The translations under genes were made by a program, and so were the position numbers. Below are positions 39,725 to 48,165 of a stretch of DNA of 53,369 nt, piece after piece. The stretch's first letter is position 1, and every line of letters starts with the position of its first letter. The stretch is from Bacteroidota bacterium (lineage in GTDB: Bacteria; Chloroflexota; Anaerolineae; Aggregatilineales; Phototrophicaceae): NCBI GenBank assembly GCA_027492915.1, contig JAPUDW010000308.1, positions 1-53,369 of the forward strand. Direction: 5' to 3'. The notes beneath the pieces were generated by a model, which was given only the letters and a program-made list of their open reading frames with translations, was not told where the DNA came from and made no database searches.

Positions 39725-40673
39725 AAGAAATCCGCGGATCAATGACCGCATAAACCAGATCAACAACAATGTTGATAATCACGAAGTTGAAGGACACGAA
39801 CAGCACCGCCCCCTGCACCAGCGCATACTCCCGCTGGCTAATGGCGTTCACCACCAACCGCCCCAAACCCGGCAGCGCAAACAACTGCTCGACGATGAAC
39901 GTCCCGCCCAGCAGGTAGCCAATCTCGATACCGATCAGCGTCACCACCGGAATCAGTGCATTCCGCAGCGCATGACGGATAATCACACGCCCTTCTGGCA
40001 AGCCTTTGCTCCGCGCCGTCCGCACATAATCTTCCCGCAGCACTTCCAACATCGACGAACGCGTCATCCGCATCACCGAAGCCGAGAATGCAAAACCCAA
40101 CGTTAGCGCCGGAAAGAATAACTGCTGGAGGTTTTTAGACGGGTTTTCGGTAAAGCTGACGTAATTACCGGAATTCGGCAGCGTTCGAAACACCACCGAC
40201 AGCACAAAGATGATAATCGTCCCCACAAGGAATCCCGGCATCGACAACCCCACCAGCGCAAACAGCCGTGCCAGCAGGTCAATAATCGAGTTGTGGTAAA
40301 TCGCCGATAGCAAACCCAGTGGTATGCCGATCACCAGCGCAATCGTCACCGCCATCAGTGCCAATTGCAGCGTCAGCGGAAACCGTTCTAGGATAAGTTC
40401 TAACACCGGCTTGCCGTGGCGAATAGAAAAGCCGAGGTTGCCCTTCACCGCTTCGGTGATCCAATAAACATATTGTTCAGGGGCAGGCCGGTCGAGGCCG
40501 TAATATTCCCGCAGCGACTCACGTTGCGCTGGGGTCAGCATACCCGCCTCGGTACCCAGCGTTGCCGTAATGGCGTCGCCGGGTATCAGACGGATAGCCA
40601 GAAAGATCAGCAGCGATATGCCAATGAAGGTCGGCAGTGCAGCCAAAAGCCGCTGGAGTAAATATCGCAGCAT
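39708..40673 (-). CDS. dppB: Peptide/nickel-type ABC transporter permease (DppB-like)
   Basis: A 321-residue permease: MLRYLLQRLLAALPTFIGISLLIFLAIRLIPGD in pieces at the N-terminus, REYYGLDRPAPEQYVYWI, then GNLGFSIRHGKPVLELILERFPLTLQL, the DppB signature. The EAA loop reads YVRTARSKGLPEGRVIIRHALRNALIPVVT. Helix content and length match. It lies between the binding-protein gene and dppC; a short hairpin separates it from the former. Confidence 0.93.
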   Translation of the reverse strand: MLRYLLQRLLAALPTFIGISLLIFLAIRLIPGDAITATLGTEAGMLTPAQRESLREYYGLDRPAPEQYVYWITEAVKGNLGFSIRHGKPVLELILERFPLTLQLALMAVTIALVIGIPLGLLSAIYHNSIIDLLARLFALVGLSMPGFLVGTIIIFVLSVVFRTLPNSGNYVSFTENPSKNLQQLFFPALTLGFAFSASVMRMTRSSMLEVLREDYVRTARSKGLPEGRVIIRHALRNALIPVVTLIGIEIGYLLGGTFIVEQLFALPGLGRLVVNAISQREYALVQGAVLFVSFNFVIINIVVDLVYAVIDPRISYDRHA

Positions 40674-40684
40674 GATCTAAGTGA

Positions 40685-40711
40685 CCTGTGAGGCATAAGC
40701 TGCCCCACAGG
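40685..40711 (-). other. Hairpin between the peptide-binding-protein and dppB genes
   Basis: CCTGTGAGG and CCCCACAGG pair (one mismatch) around CATAAGCTG in the 53-bp gap. No T-tract follows in the direction of transcription, so it is a candidate mRNA-protecting element that favours the binding protein, as at 8825-8849. Confidence 0.55.
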
Positions 40712-40726
40712 GTGTACGCGGATGCA

Positions 40727-42253
40727 TTAGCCGCCTTTGCCTTCCAGTTTGATCTGGCTAAAGGAGTAAAGCGAACCGGACGGGTTCGGCACAAAGCCAG
40801 TAACATACGGCTGCTGTGCGCTGTAGTCAAAACCGTTGTACAGCCAGATCCACGGCGCAATCTCGACGAGGTACTTCTGGAACTCGGCGAAAATTTCGTA
40901 GCGCTTGGCAGGGTCAGTCTCAGCACGACCAGCCGCCATCAATTCATCCAGTTTGTCGTCGTGGTAGTTGGTAACCTTCTGCAAGTTACCGGCGCTCGTC
41001 CAATAACGGGCATACATGGTATACGGGTCAGGACGACCACCGTTCAGGGCAATCGCACCGTCAAAGTCACCAGCCAACCAGCGCTCGACATACACACTCA
41101 GTTCGAGTGATTCAATCTCGATGTTGATGCCGATTTCAGCCAACTGCGCCTGAATGCTCTGCGCTTCGGAAAGGGCAGTCGGCGGTTCGGCGCTGGCAGC
41201 GATCACCTTGAAGCTGAAGCCATCCGGCACACCGGCAGCAGTCAGCAGTTCCTTCGCCTTTTCAATGTCCTTGGTGTAGCAAGCATATTCATCCAACGGC
41301 ACGGCGAATGCAGGAATGGTCAGCGGGCCAGTGACCGTACCAAAGCCCAGCGAAGCCGTATCCAACACTTCTTGGCGGTCGATGGCGCAGGAGATAGCCT
41401 GACGCACTTCGAGTACATCCAGCGGGGTACGCGCAGGGTTCAGTTGGAACACATGGTAGGAAATCGACGGAACCTTGTTCAGCGTCACTTCAGCATCGCC
41501 GTCCAGCAGTGTCGCGACCAGCGGGTCGCCCAGCAGCGCGAAGTCGATTTCACCCGCGCGTAAAGCCGCTAAAATCGAGCTTTCATCGGGGATGATACGG
41601 ATTTCGACACCATCGACATACGGGCCTTCACCCCACCAGTCAGCATTCGCGCTCAACAGGGTGTTTTCTTCAGGAACCCAGCTATCGAGTTTGAAGGGGC
41701 CGGTACCAATCGCGGTTGAAGCAAAATCACCGCTGGTGGCCGCTTCCGAAGAAACAATAGCGGCGTTCAGGCTGGCGAAAGCCGCCAACAGCGGCACATC
41801 AGCAATCGACAGGTTCAGCACAACCGTATAATCATCGGGCGTATCAATCGACGCGATGCTGGTGAAATTCGCACGGGCAGCCGCGCCGGTTTCTTCATTC
41901 AAAATGCGGTCGAGGCTGGCCTTCACATCTTCTGAGGTAAAATCCGAGCCATCATGGAACTTCACACCCTGACGCAAATGGAAGGTCAGTGCTGTCGCAT
42001 CGTCGGAGAATTCCCAGCTTTCGGCCAGCGCCGGAACAATGTTCAAATCAGCATCCAGCGTCACCAGCGGTTCGTAAATCAATTCCAGCAAGCGGAACGA
42101 GGCGAACGCCGTTTGAGTGTGTGGGTCAAGACCGGTCGTATCAGCAGCACGCGCCATGACGAGGGTATTGTTGCCACCCTGCGCCAGCGCCGGAACCACC
42201 GAAACGAGCGCCAACATGATAACCATTAAAGCAAGACGGACTGATCTTTGCAT
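40727..42253 (-). CDS. Peptide-type ABC transporter substrate-binding protein
   Basis: A 508-residue class-C (SBP family 5) binding protein. Signal peptide MQRSVRLALMVIMLALVSVVPALAQ (in two parts), without lipobox. Core motifs: DPHTQTAFASFRLLELIYEPLVTLD, LAESWEFSDDATALTFHLRQGVKFHDGSDFTSEDV in pieces, the YHVFQLNPARTPLDVLEVRQAI segment and the final WIWLYNGFDYSA. It binds peptides or, less often, sugars or nickel complexes; the specificity is not visible. It is the first gene of a three-gene transporter operon. Confidence 0.92.
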   Translation of the reverse strand: MQRSVRLALMVIMLALVSVVPALAQGGNNTLVMARAADTTGLDPHTQTAFASFRLLELIYEPLVTLDADLNIVPALAESWEFSDDATALTFHLRQGVKFHDGSDFTSEDVKASLDRILNEETGAAARANFTSIASIDTPDDYTVVLNLSIADVPLLAAFASLNAAIVSSEAATSGDFASTAIGTGPFKLDSWVPEENTLLSANADWWGEGPYVDGVEIRIIPDESSILAALRAGEIDFALLGDPLVATLLDGDAEVTLNKVPSISYHVFQLNPARTPLDVLEVRQAISCAIDRQEVLDTASLGFGTVTGPLTIPAFAVPLDEYACYTKDIEKAKELLTAAGVPDGFSFKVIAASAEPPTALSEAQSIQAQLAEIGINIEIESLELSVYVERWLAGDFDGAIALNGGRPDPYTMYARYWTSAGNLQKVTNYHDDKLDELMAAGRAETDPAKRYEIFAEFQKYLVEIAPWIWLYNGFDYSAQQPYVTGFVPNPSGSLYSFSQIKLEGKGG

Positions 42254-42307
42254 ACGACAACTCCCTTTAGCAAATAAGACTTTGCGAAACTTGAATAGGG
42301 TAAGTCC

Positions 42308-42787
42308 CTATGGGGTACGCAGTTGCTTCCAGTATATCAACTCGGACACTTCCGGCAACACATATCCCGGCAAAGCCCCGACTTGGGTATAACCCTGCCG
42401 TTGATAGAAGCGTTGTGCATCCGTATTGAAGTCAGAAACCAGCAAGAGAAGGTCACTCTTAACTGCAATCGCCGCCTGTTCCGCCGCCCCTAGCAGCGCC
42501 GCGCCGATGCCCGCCCTTGCGCGATCAGGTCGTACGCCGATCAGCCGCAGATAAACACTGCGTCCAAAACCGCCCTTGGGCAAACACCACGCGAAACCAC
42601 AGGCTGACTCATTGTCGCCCACATCCGCCACCAGCAAAATATCCTGCTGCACCAGTGCCGTTTCGAACTGCTGACTTGCACGTTCGACTGTCAGCCGGTA
42701 GCGCTGCATCAGCGGCAGTTCCACCGTCCATGCAGCCAATAAGGGAATATCGCTGGCAATCATCGGGCGAACATAAATAGCATTCAT
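42308..42787 (-). CDS. GNAT-family N-acetyltransferase
   Basis: A 159-residue acetyltransferase. IYVRPMIASDIPLLAAW is the N-terminal strand-helix; LRLIGVRPDRARAGIGAALLGAAEQAA carries the acetyl-CoA-binding R/Q-x-x-G-x-G/A turn (written here as RARAGIG); FYQRQGYTQVG is the last helix-strand. The substrate is unknown. It lies 55 bp upstream of the peptide-binding-protein gene in the same direction, without evident functional link. Confidence 0.85.
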   Translation of the reverse strand: MNAIYVRPMIASDIPLLAAWTVELPLMQRYRLTVERASQQFETALVQQDILLVADVGDNESACGFAWCLPKGGFGRSVYLRLIGVRPDRARAGIGAALLGAAEQAAIAVKSDLLLLVSDFNTDAQRFYQRQGYTQVGALPGYVLPEVSELIYWKQLRTP

Positions 42788-43362
42788 GTTATATATGGTA
42801 ACAAATCACGGGACAATTCCCACATTTTGGTTATAGCCAACTTTAATGTATTCCGGCTTTCAGGTTTCGTATTTCATAAATCTGGCAATTAACAAAATAT
42901 TCCTGCTTAAAAGTTTGAAAATTCGAACCAACAATCAAGAATTTTTGTGCTACAATGGCTTTGTTATCTCTGTATCCTCTTGGTGAACCAGATGAATTGC
43001 TCTGTAATAATCTCTATGTTTTCGGTGTCCCTACGGTTAAGGTGAATGGCTCCCCGTTAATCGCTCTACCTCTGTGGTAAATCCTGTTTTGCAGCAACCA
43101 CAGCAGCGGCACAGTCCCCTTGTGGGGCGGCAGTTACACGGGAGCAATCCGCTGAAGTTGTGTCATTTCAGCGCCATCCTCCCTCACTCCCGCCGTCACA
43201 AAATGTCAATTCGGCGGCATTAGCCGAGCGTCCCGCCTGCCATTTCGGCGGATAAATTGCGAAATTTGCGAAAAATGCGACTAAACGAAGTCCTTTAGGG
43301 CGAATTTTGCAATCACAAACAATCCTTAACGAACATCAATCACTCTATAGAGGTTTTTACTC
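42788..43362. other. Intergenic repeat-like region, about 575 bp
   Basis: No gene seen. About 42960-43090 contains degenerate words of the CTCTGTATCC / CTCTATG / CCTCTGTGGTAAAT type like those at 36320-36560. About 43200-43225 has TCGGC-GGCATTA-GCCGA, a short hairpin, and 43280-43305 has GCGACTAAACGAAGTCCTTTAGGGCG, which resembles hairpin 1 of the 65-bp repeat in decayed form (GAAGTC, CTTTAG). The last 40 bp hold the ribosome site of the next gene. Confidence 0.55.
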
Positions 43363-43854
43363 ATGTCCCATACCATTCGCCCTGCAACGAATAACGATCT
43401 TCCCGAATTAGTTCAAATGACCGCGTTGTCCTTCGAACCGATTTTCACTTCATTCAAAAAGGTCATGGGGGACGACATTTATAATGTTGTGTATCCCGAC
43501 TGGAGGAACGCCCAGAAAACCGCTGTCGAAACCTACTTCGCCAACCCCGAAAAATTTCATGCGTGGGTTGCCGAAACCGAAGGCATCTTAATCTTAACAG
43601 GGCTTCTTGTCCTCGTATTTGATCACGAGACAAAAAACGGCGAACTTGAATTTTTGATGGTGCATCCCGATTATCAAAAGCAGGGTATCGGTGCGTCTCT
43701 CAACACCTTCGCCATCGACAAAATGCGCCAAGAGGGGATGGAACTTGTAGCCGTGGGTACGGGTGGTGATGAAGGCCACGCCGCCGCCCGCCGTTCCTAC
43801 GAAAAGGCCGGCTACACCGCTCTACCCATCGTCCGCTACTACAAAAAGCTCTAG
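43363..43854 (+). CDS. GNAT-family N-acetyltransferase
   Basis: A 163-residue acetyltransferase: TIRPATNNDLPELVQMTALSF, then LEFLMVHPDYQKQGIGASLNTF with the QKQGIG acetyl-CoA loop (about residues 107-112), and ARRSYEKAGYTALPIVRYYKK. The segment VGTGGDEGHAAARRSYEKAGY is the typical last helix-strand. The acceptor is unknown. It is a single gene, followed by two hairpins. Confidence 0.87.
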   Translation: MSHTIRPATNNDLPELVQMTALSFEPIFTSFKKVMGDDIYNVVYPDWRNAQKTAVETYFANPEKFHAWVAETEGILILTGLLVLVFDHETKNGELEFLMVHPDYQKQGIGASLNTFAIDKMRQEGMELVAVGTGGDEGHAAARRSYEKAGYTALPIVRYYKKL

Positions 43855-43870
43855 CCGTTAGAAATTGACT

Positions 43871-43901
43871 ATTCTCTCTAAAGCATTAGTTTAGGAGAGA
43901 A
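43871..43901 (+). terminator. Hairpin after the GNAT gene
   Basis: TTCTCTCTAAA and TTTAGGAGAGAA pair with one bulge around GCATTAG, 17 bp after the stop codon. It is AT-rich and not followed by a strong T run, so it may act together with the palindrome at 43931. Confidence 0.5.
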
Positions 43902-43930
43902 CACTTTTCAGATTTTCGGTATTGTTTCTC

Positions 43931-43960
43931 GTAGGGAATGGTCTCAGACCATTCCGTTTT
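43931..43960 (+). terminator. GTAGGG palindrome with T-tract (copy 4)
   Basis: GGAATGGTCT and AGACCATTCC (43935-43944, 43946-43955) form a 10-bp perfect inverted repeat after GTAG, followed by CGTTTTTCC. It lies between convergent genes and should terminate the plus-strand transcript. Confidence 0.65.
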
Positions 43961-44019
43961 TCCTTGGCATCACAAACTGTCGTCTAGTGAAAAAGCACTG
44001 GAAATATATGAGTTTCCTC

Positions 44020-45198
44020 TCAGCACCACGTCCGCCGGATAAGACTGGCGTAGTTCTGACCGGGGGTAATCTGCCCCAGCACCACTGGCGCTTTTGCCCC
44101 CGTCAGTGAAGGCAGGTTCCCCGGTCGCGCGTGCCATGTCTCGTGCGCCAGCAGGGCAAACACCAGTGCTTCTTTGTTGTCACTGTCCAGTCCGATGTCC
44201 TCATGGGTGAGAACGCGGGCAGCAGGTAACAAACTTTGGAGTAAGCCCAAAAGCGCCGGATTACGCGCCCCACCCCCGCCCATAATCACTTCTTGTACGG
44301 GGGCTGGCGCGTAACGGGTATAAGCATCCGCGATACTCGCCGCCGTAAGCGCGGTGATCGTCGCCACAATGCTGTTGTCATCCAACCCACGCTGTTTACC
44401 CTCATCGACAAGCTGCCCCGCCATAATCGCCCCAAAGAGTTCGCGTCCGGTCGTTTTGGGTGGCTTGAGTTCATAATAAGGATGCAGAATCAGCGTTTGC
44501 AACCAATCTTCATCAATCTTCCCCCGGCTGGCAACCTGACCGTCCTTGTCGTAGCTCTGCTTCCCATCCGTCAGTATGGTCATCGCGCCATCGATCAACG
44601 CATTACCGGGGCCGGTATCGAACGCAACCGGCACATTGATGGTATCCGAAAGGGGTGGTAAAAAAGTGACGTTGCCCATCCCACCCACGTTCTGTACCGC
44701 CCGCCACGCCGTTGGATGCCGAAGCAGTAACCAATCGGCATATCCGGTCAGGGGTGCGCCCTGCCCACCTGCCGCAATATCACGCGGTCGAAAGTTACTA
44801 ACGGTGGTAATGCCCGTGCGCTCGGCAATAAGTGACGCTTCAGTAATTTGCAGGGTAGCACTAACCTGACCGGAAGGCTGCACCATATGCCAGATCGTTT
44901 GCCCGTGCGAGCCAATAAGGTCAACCTCTGCTGCGGACATGCCCGATTCTGCAATCACTTGATTAGCCGCCGACGCGAACAACTCGCCCATATCAAAATT
45001 AAGCTGGCACACCGTATCCACATGGCTTTTGGCAGGTAAGCAGGCATCCCAGATGCGTGACTGAAACCCTTCAGGATACGGGTAGGTGATCGCCTTCACG
45101 ATGCGAATCTTGAGCAGTGGCGGTTCGCCCTGAATTTCGCACAACGCCGCGTCGATAGCATCTGCCGATGTCCCCGACATGAGACCGATAATATACAT
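44020..45198 (-). CDS. anmK: Anhydro-N-acetylmuramic acid kinase
   Basis: A 392-residue ATP-dependent kinase that converts recycled anhydro-MurNAc to MurNAc-6-phosphate (cell-wall recycling). MYIIGLMSGTSADAIDAALC is the diagnostic N-terminus; DLIGSHGQTIWH, TVSNFRPRDIAAGGQGAPL, NVGGMGNVTFLP, AFDTGPGNALID and EVIMGGGGARNP are the ASKHA-fold phosphate and sugar motifs. No MurQ or NagZ gene is adjacent. It overlaps nothing and is followed downstream by the alpha/beta hydrolase upstream partner at 45220 (21-bp gap). Confidence 0.96.
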   Translation of the reverse strand: MYIIGLMSGTSADAIDAALCEIQGEPPLLKIRIVKAITYPYPEGFQSRIWDACLPAKSHVDTVCQLNFDMGELFASAANQVIAESGMSAAEVDLIGSHGQTIWHMVQPSGQVSATLQITEASLIAERTGITTVSNFRPRDIAAGGQGAPLTGYADWLLLRHPTAWRAVQNVGGMGNVTFLPPLSDTINVPVAFDTGPGNALIDGAMTILTDGKQSYDKDGQVASRGKIDEDWLQTLILHPYYELKPPKTTGRELFGAIMAGQLVDEGKQRGLDDNSIVATITALTAASIADAYTRYAPAPVQEVIMGGGGARNPALLGLLQSLLPAARVLTHEDIGLDSDNKEALVFALLAHETWHARPGNLPSLTGAKAPVVLGQITPGQNYASLIRRTWC

Positions 45199-45219
45199 AG
45201 CTGACTGTTCTTCCTTTGC

Positions 45220-46035
45220 TTACGCGCCCCAAAAGCTGAGGACATCAGCATAAAATGGTTGAGCATAGGGTTCAAGCATCATAAAAACGTGCCCGCCCAT
45301 ATAACGTTTAATCTCTGCGCCCGAAATAAGTGCGGCGATTTCATCCTGATAGCGCGGCTGCACGATTAGATCTTCGGTGTTGCTCATCACCAGCGTGGGT
45401 ATCTTAATCTGTGCTAACGAGTCCCGAAGGTCATACCCCGCCACCGCCTTATTTTGGAGTTCATAATTGCTGTTGGGTTGGCTAATCGGTTCCGGTGGCG
45501 GATTAATCCACCCCTCGACTAGCTCCCGTGCATCTCGAAACACACTTTCACCCAACAGGGTAATCGCGCTGTTACGCTGCACATAGTCGGTCGTCATCCC
45601 CGTTTCGCGGGTAATCCGCTCCATATATTCTTGAAGGTTATCAGGGTCGAGTGCTTGCGGTGTGCGGGCAGAAGCCACTGCTACCACCAAACGGTCAACC
45701 TTTGCTGGGTGGTTCACCGCCAACGAAAGCGCAATCATGCCGCCCATCGAGATACCCAGCACACGGGCGCTTTCCATCCCCACATGCTGCATCACCGCCG
45801 CAACATCATCAGCCATATCACTAATCGTAGAGGTGTCGTCGGCTGCCGTAACCGTTTGCCCCGACCCGCGATTATCTACCGTGAGCAGTCGGTAATTTTG
45901 ACCAAGCGCCTGCCTTGCCGCACGCCCTAACGAGTCGTTGCTGTGTGATAGCATTCCGGGGACGTAAACTGCGTCCGGTCCGCTACCGTCGAGTTCATAA
46001 TGAAGGGTCGCACTACCCTGTTGAAAGGTTGGCAT
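45220..46035 (-). CDS. Alpha/beta hydrolase
   Basis: A 271-residue hydrolase. Oxyanion region AVYVPGMLSHSND; RLLTVDNRGSGQT; the nucleophile elbow GISMGGMIAL (Ser about residue 96); catalytic Asp in MSNTEDLIVQPRY; catalytic His in YMGGHVFMMLEPYA. This is the esterase/lactonase/haloperoxidase-like group of short alpha/beta hydrolases. The substrate is unknown. It reads into anmK with a 21-bp gap and may be co-transcribed. Confidence 0.9.
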   Translation of the reverse strand: MPTFQQGSATLHYELDGSGPDAVYVPGMLSHSNDSLGRAARQALGQNYRLLTVDNRGSGQTVTAADDTSTISDMADDVAAVMQHVGMESARVLGISMGGMIALSLAVNHPAKVDRLVVAVASARTPQALDPDNLQEYMERITRETGMTTDYVQRNSAITLLGESVFRDARELVEGWINPPPEPISQPNSNYELQNKAVAGYDLRDSLAQIKIPTLVMSNTEDLIVQPRYQDEIAALISGAEIKRYMGGHVFMMLEPYAQPFYADVLSFWGA

Positions 46036-46179
46036 AAGTATCCAATCTATCTGGCTAATAATGCGTATTCTACCCGCAGGGCGGTGTCAGGCCAACGCGA
46101 TGGTGCTATACTGCCTCAAATCGCTCACTTCTGATAGCAGCAAACACGATAAGACAGGCGTGACGAAAGGAATACAATC

Positions 46180-46689
46180 ATGACACATCCCCTAGTCGTG
46201 CAACTGCGCTTTGCTCGCAGCGAATTTAAACGCGGTTTGCAGGGAATAACCGATGATGAAGCCCGAAAGCGCTTTCTGCCCATGAACTGCATCAGTTGGA
46301 TAATCGGGCATCTGGCGAATCAAGAAAACAACTATTGGCTAATACGCGCACAGAATATAAATGCCGCGCCTCAGTTAAATGCATTGGTAGGCAGTGGGCA
46401 GCCTGCGAGTACTCCACCGTTAGCCGATATGTGGGCGGCGTGGGAGACCATCACCACCGCTGCCAACCCATACCTTGATACGCTAACAACCGATATACTG
46501 TCCACCTTTATCATCGTGAATGGGAAGCATGGTCGTGAAAGCATCGGCAGTATGCTGAGTCGTAACATCTACCACTATTGGTATCATCTCGGCGAAGGCA
46601 TGGCCGTGCGTCAAATGCTCGGTCATACCGACCTGCCCCAGTTCGTGGGTGCCATCCACGATGAAGCACCGTATGTGGCGGAGATGTAA
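46180..46689 (+). CDS. DinB-like (DUF664-type) protein
   Basis: A 169-residue four-helix protein: VQLRFARSEFKRGLQGITDDEARKRF, SWIIGHLANQENNYWLI with the first candidate metal His, and NIYHYWYHLGEGMAVRQMLGH with two more near the C-terminus. This is the DinB_2 pattern, though more diverged than the 32946 protein. GAAAGG precedes the ATG by 8 nt. Function unknown. It is convergent with mazG. Confidence 0.8.
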   Translation: MTHPLVVQLRFARSEFKRGLQGITDDEARKRFLPMNCISWIIGHLANQENNYWLIRAQNINAAPQLNALVGSGQPASTPPLADMWAAWETITTAANPYLDTLTTDILSTFIIVNGKHGRESIGSMLSRNIYHYWYHLGEGMAVRQMLGHTDLPQFVGAIHDEAPYVAEM

Positions 46690-46700
46690 GACAGCACTTT

Positions 46701-48155
46701 TTAAAGCCCTTCCGCCTTCGCCGCATCCCACAACACGTCCATCTCGGCGAGGTTAGACTCGGCTGCTGTTTTGCCCTGCACCGCCAGCCCTTCCTCCACA
46801 TACCGGAAACGCCGGTAAAACTTGGCGTTGGTTTGGCGCAGCGCCGTCTCAGGGTCGATCTTCAGCCAGCGTGCCCAATTCGCCACCACAAACAATAGGT
46901 CGCCAATTTCCTCGGCGCGGTTATCGTCGTCGCTAGCGTTCAGCACCTCGTCCAGTTCCTCGCGCACTTTAGCGATCACCGGCTCAATCGTGTCCCAATC
47001 GAAATGGACTTTAGCCGCCTTCTCCTGATAGCGCAGCGCTTGCATCAACGCTGGAATACCCTTGGGGATGCCATCCAAAATCGACTCGCGTTTAATCCCC
47101 TCGGCGGCATGTTCCTGCTTCTTCAGCGCTTCCCAATTCGACAGCACTTCCCCCGCGTTCTTGGCCTCCACATCGCCCCACACATGCGGATGCCGGTGGA
47201 TCAGCTTGCGATTGATATGGCTGATGACATCGCTCATCTTGAACTCGCCGTCATCAATCGCGACCTGTGTGTGCAAGACAATTTGCAGTAATAAATCACC
47301 CATCTCTTTATAAAGCTCTACCGAATCCTCGGCATCCAGCGCCTCAAGCACCTCATGCGTTTCTTCGAGTAAATAGCGCCGCAGCGTCAGGTGCGTTTGC
47401 TCCCGATCCCACGGGCAGCCTTCCGGTGCGCGGAGGTGGGCGATGATCTCCTGAAACTGCTCAAAGCTCGACATATTACCGAGCGCAGGCAGGTAGAGCG
47501 AGGTCATATGCTTGATATGTTCACTGCGGTCGATCTCATATAGTGGCACATGCTCCACAATCGGGTTATCCGTCCCCGCCGCGTGGATAAGCGCCACCGG
47601 AAAATCGTCGGGGTACTGGTTCATCAACGTCAGCTTGACGTTACCCGCCACCTCACGGCTGTAAACCTGCCCCAGCAGCGCCGGAAAATCGGGGTTAATT
47701 GGCGGGTGGTGCATCATCCCCACCGTAATCCCGTCAAGAATTTGCAGCCCGTTCATACCATCCACACCCAACGCGGCGAGTGTCGGCTCAACGAAGCTGA
47801 TGCCGCTCACGATCTGCACCGTCACCCCCTCGTCCTTGGTCGCCTTCAGCAGCGCCAACACGGTACTTTCACCCACCAGCGGGTCACCCGGCACGGCGTA
47901 AACCACATCACCCGCACGCGCCGCCGTCATCACCCGCTCCACAATTGCCTTATACACATCCTCAAATGCAGGAATGCTCTCGTATAGGTCGTCGCAGTAT
48001 TGGTAGGTGATGCCCTCGCCCTGCGGCAAGCACGGCACGCAGTTGTGCTGTGACGTGCGAACGATAACGGTGGTAGCCTGCTTGAGCGTCCGCCACGCGC
48101 GTCGTGAAAGGTCGTCCACCTCGCCGGGACCAAGCCCGAGAATAGTCAATGTCAT
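46701..48155 (-). CDS. mazG: MazG nucleotide pyrophosphohydrolase fused to a tetrapyrrole-methylase-like domain (YabN type)
   Basis: A 484-residue two-domain protein. Residues 1-225 resemble tetrapyrrole (SAM) methylases: LTILGLGPGEVDDLSRRAW, VVYAVPGDPLVGEST and VQIVSGISFVEPTLAALG. Residues 235-484 are two tandem MazG modules: CPWDREQTHLTLRRYLLEETHEVLEALD with the EExxE and EMGDLLLQ metal motifs, and EELDEVLN...EEIGDLLFVVANWARWL in the second. It hydrolyses NTPs to NMP and PPi; the same fusion exists in Bacillus YabN and in many Gram-positives and Chloroflexota. The methylase part has no known substrate. Confidence 0.94.
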   Translation of the reverse strand: MTLTILGLGPGEVDDLSRRAWRTLKQATTVIVRTSQHNCVPCLPQGEGITYQYCDDLYESIPAFEDVYKAIVERVMTAARAGDVVYAVPGDPLVGESTVLALLKATKDEGVTVQIVSGISFVEPTLAALGVDGMNGLQILDGITVGMMHHPPINPDFPALLGQVYSREVAGNVKLTLMNQYPDDFPVALIHAAGTDNPIVEHVPLYEIDRSEHIKHMTSLYLPALGNMSSFEQFQEIIAHLRAPEGCPWDREQTHLTLRRYLLEETHEVLEALDAEDSVELYKEMGDLLLQIVLHTQVAIDDGEFKMSDVISHINRKLIHRHPHVWGDVEAKNAGEVLSNWEALKKQEHAAEGIKRESILDGIPKGIPALMQALRYQEKAAKVHFDWDTIEPVIAKVREELDEVLNASDDDNRAEEIGDLLFVVANWARWLKIDPETALRQTNAKFYRRFRYVEEGLAVQGKTAAESNLAEMDVLWDAAKAEGL

Positions 48156-48165
48156 AATTCTGTCC

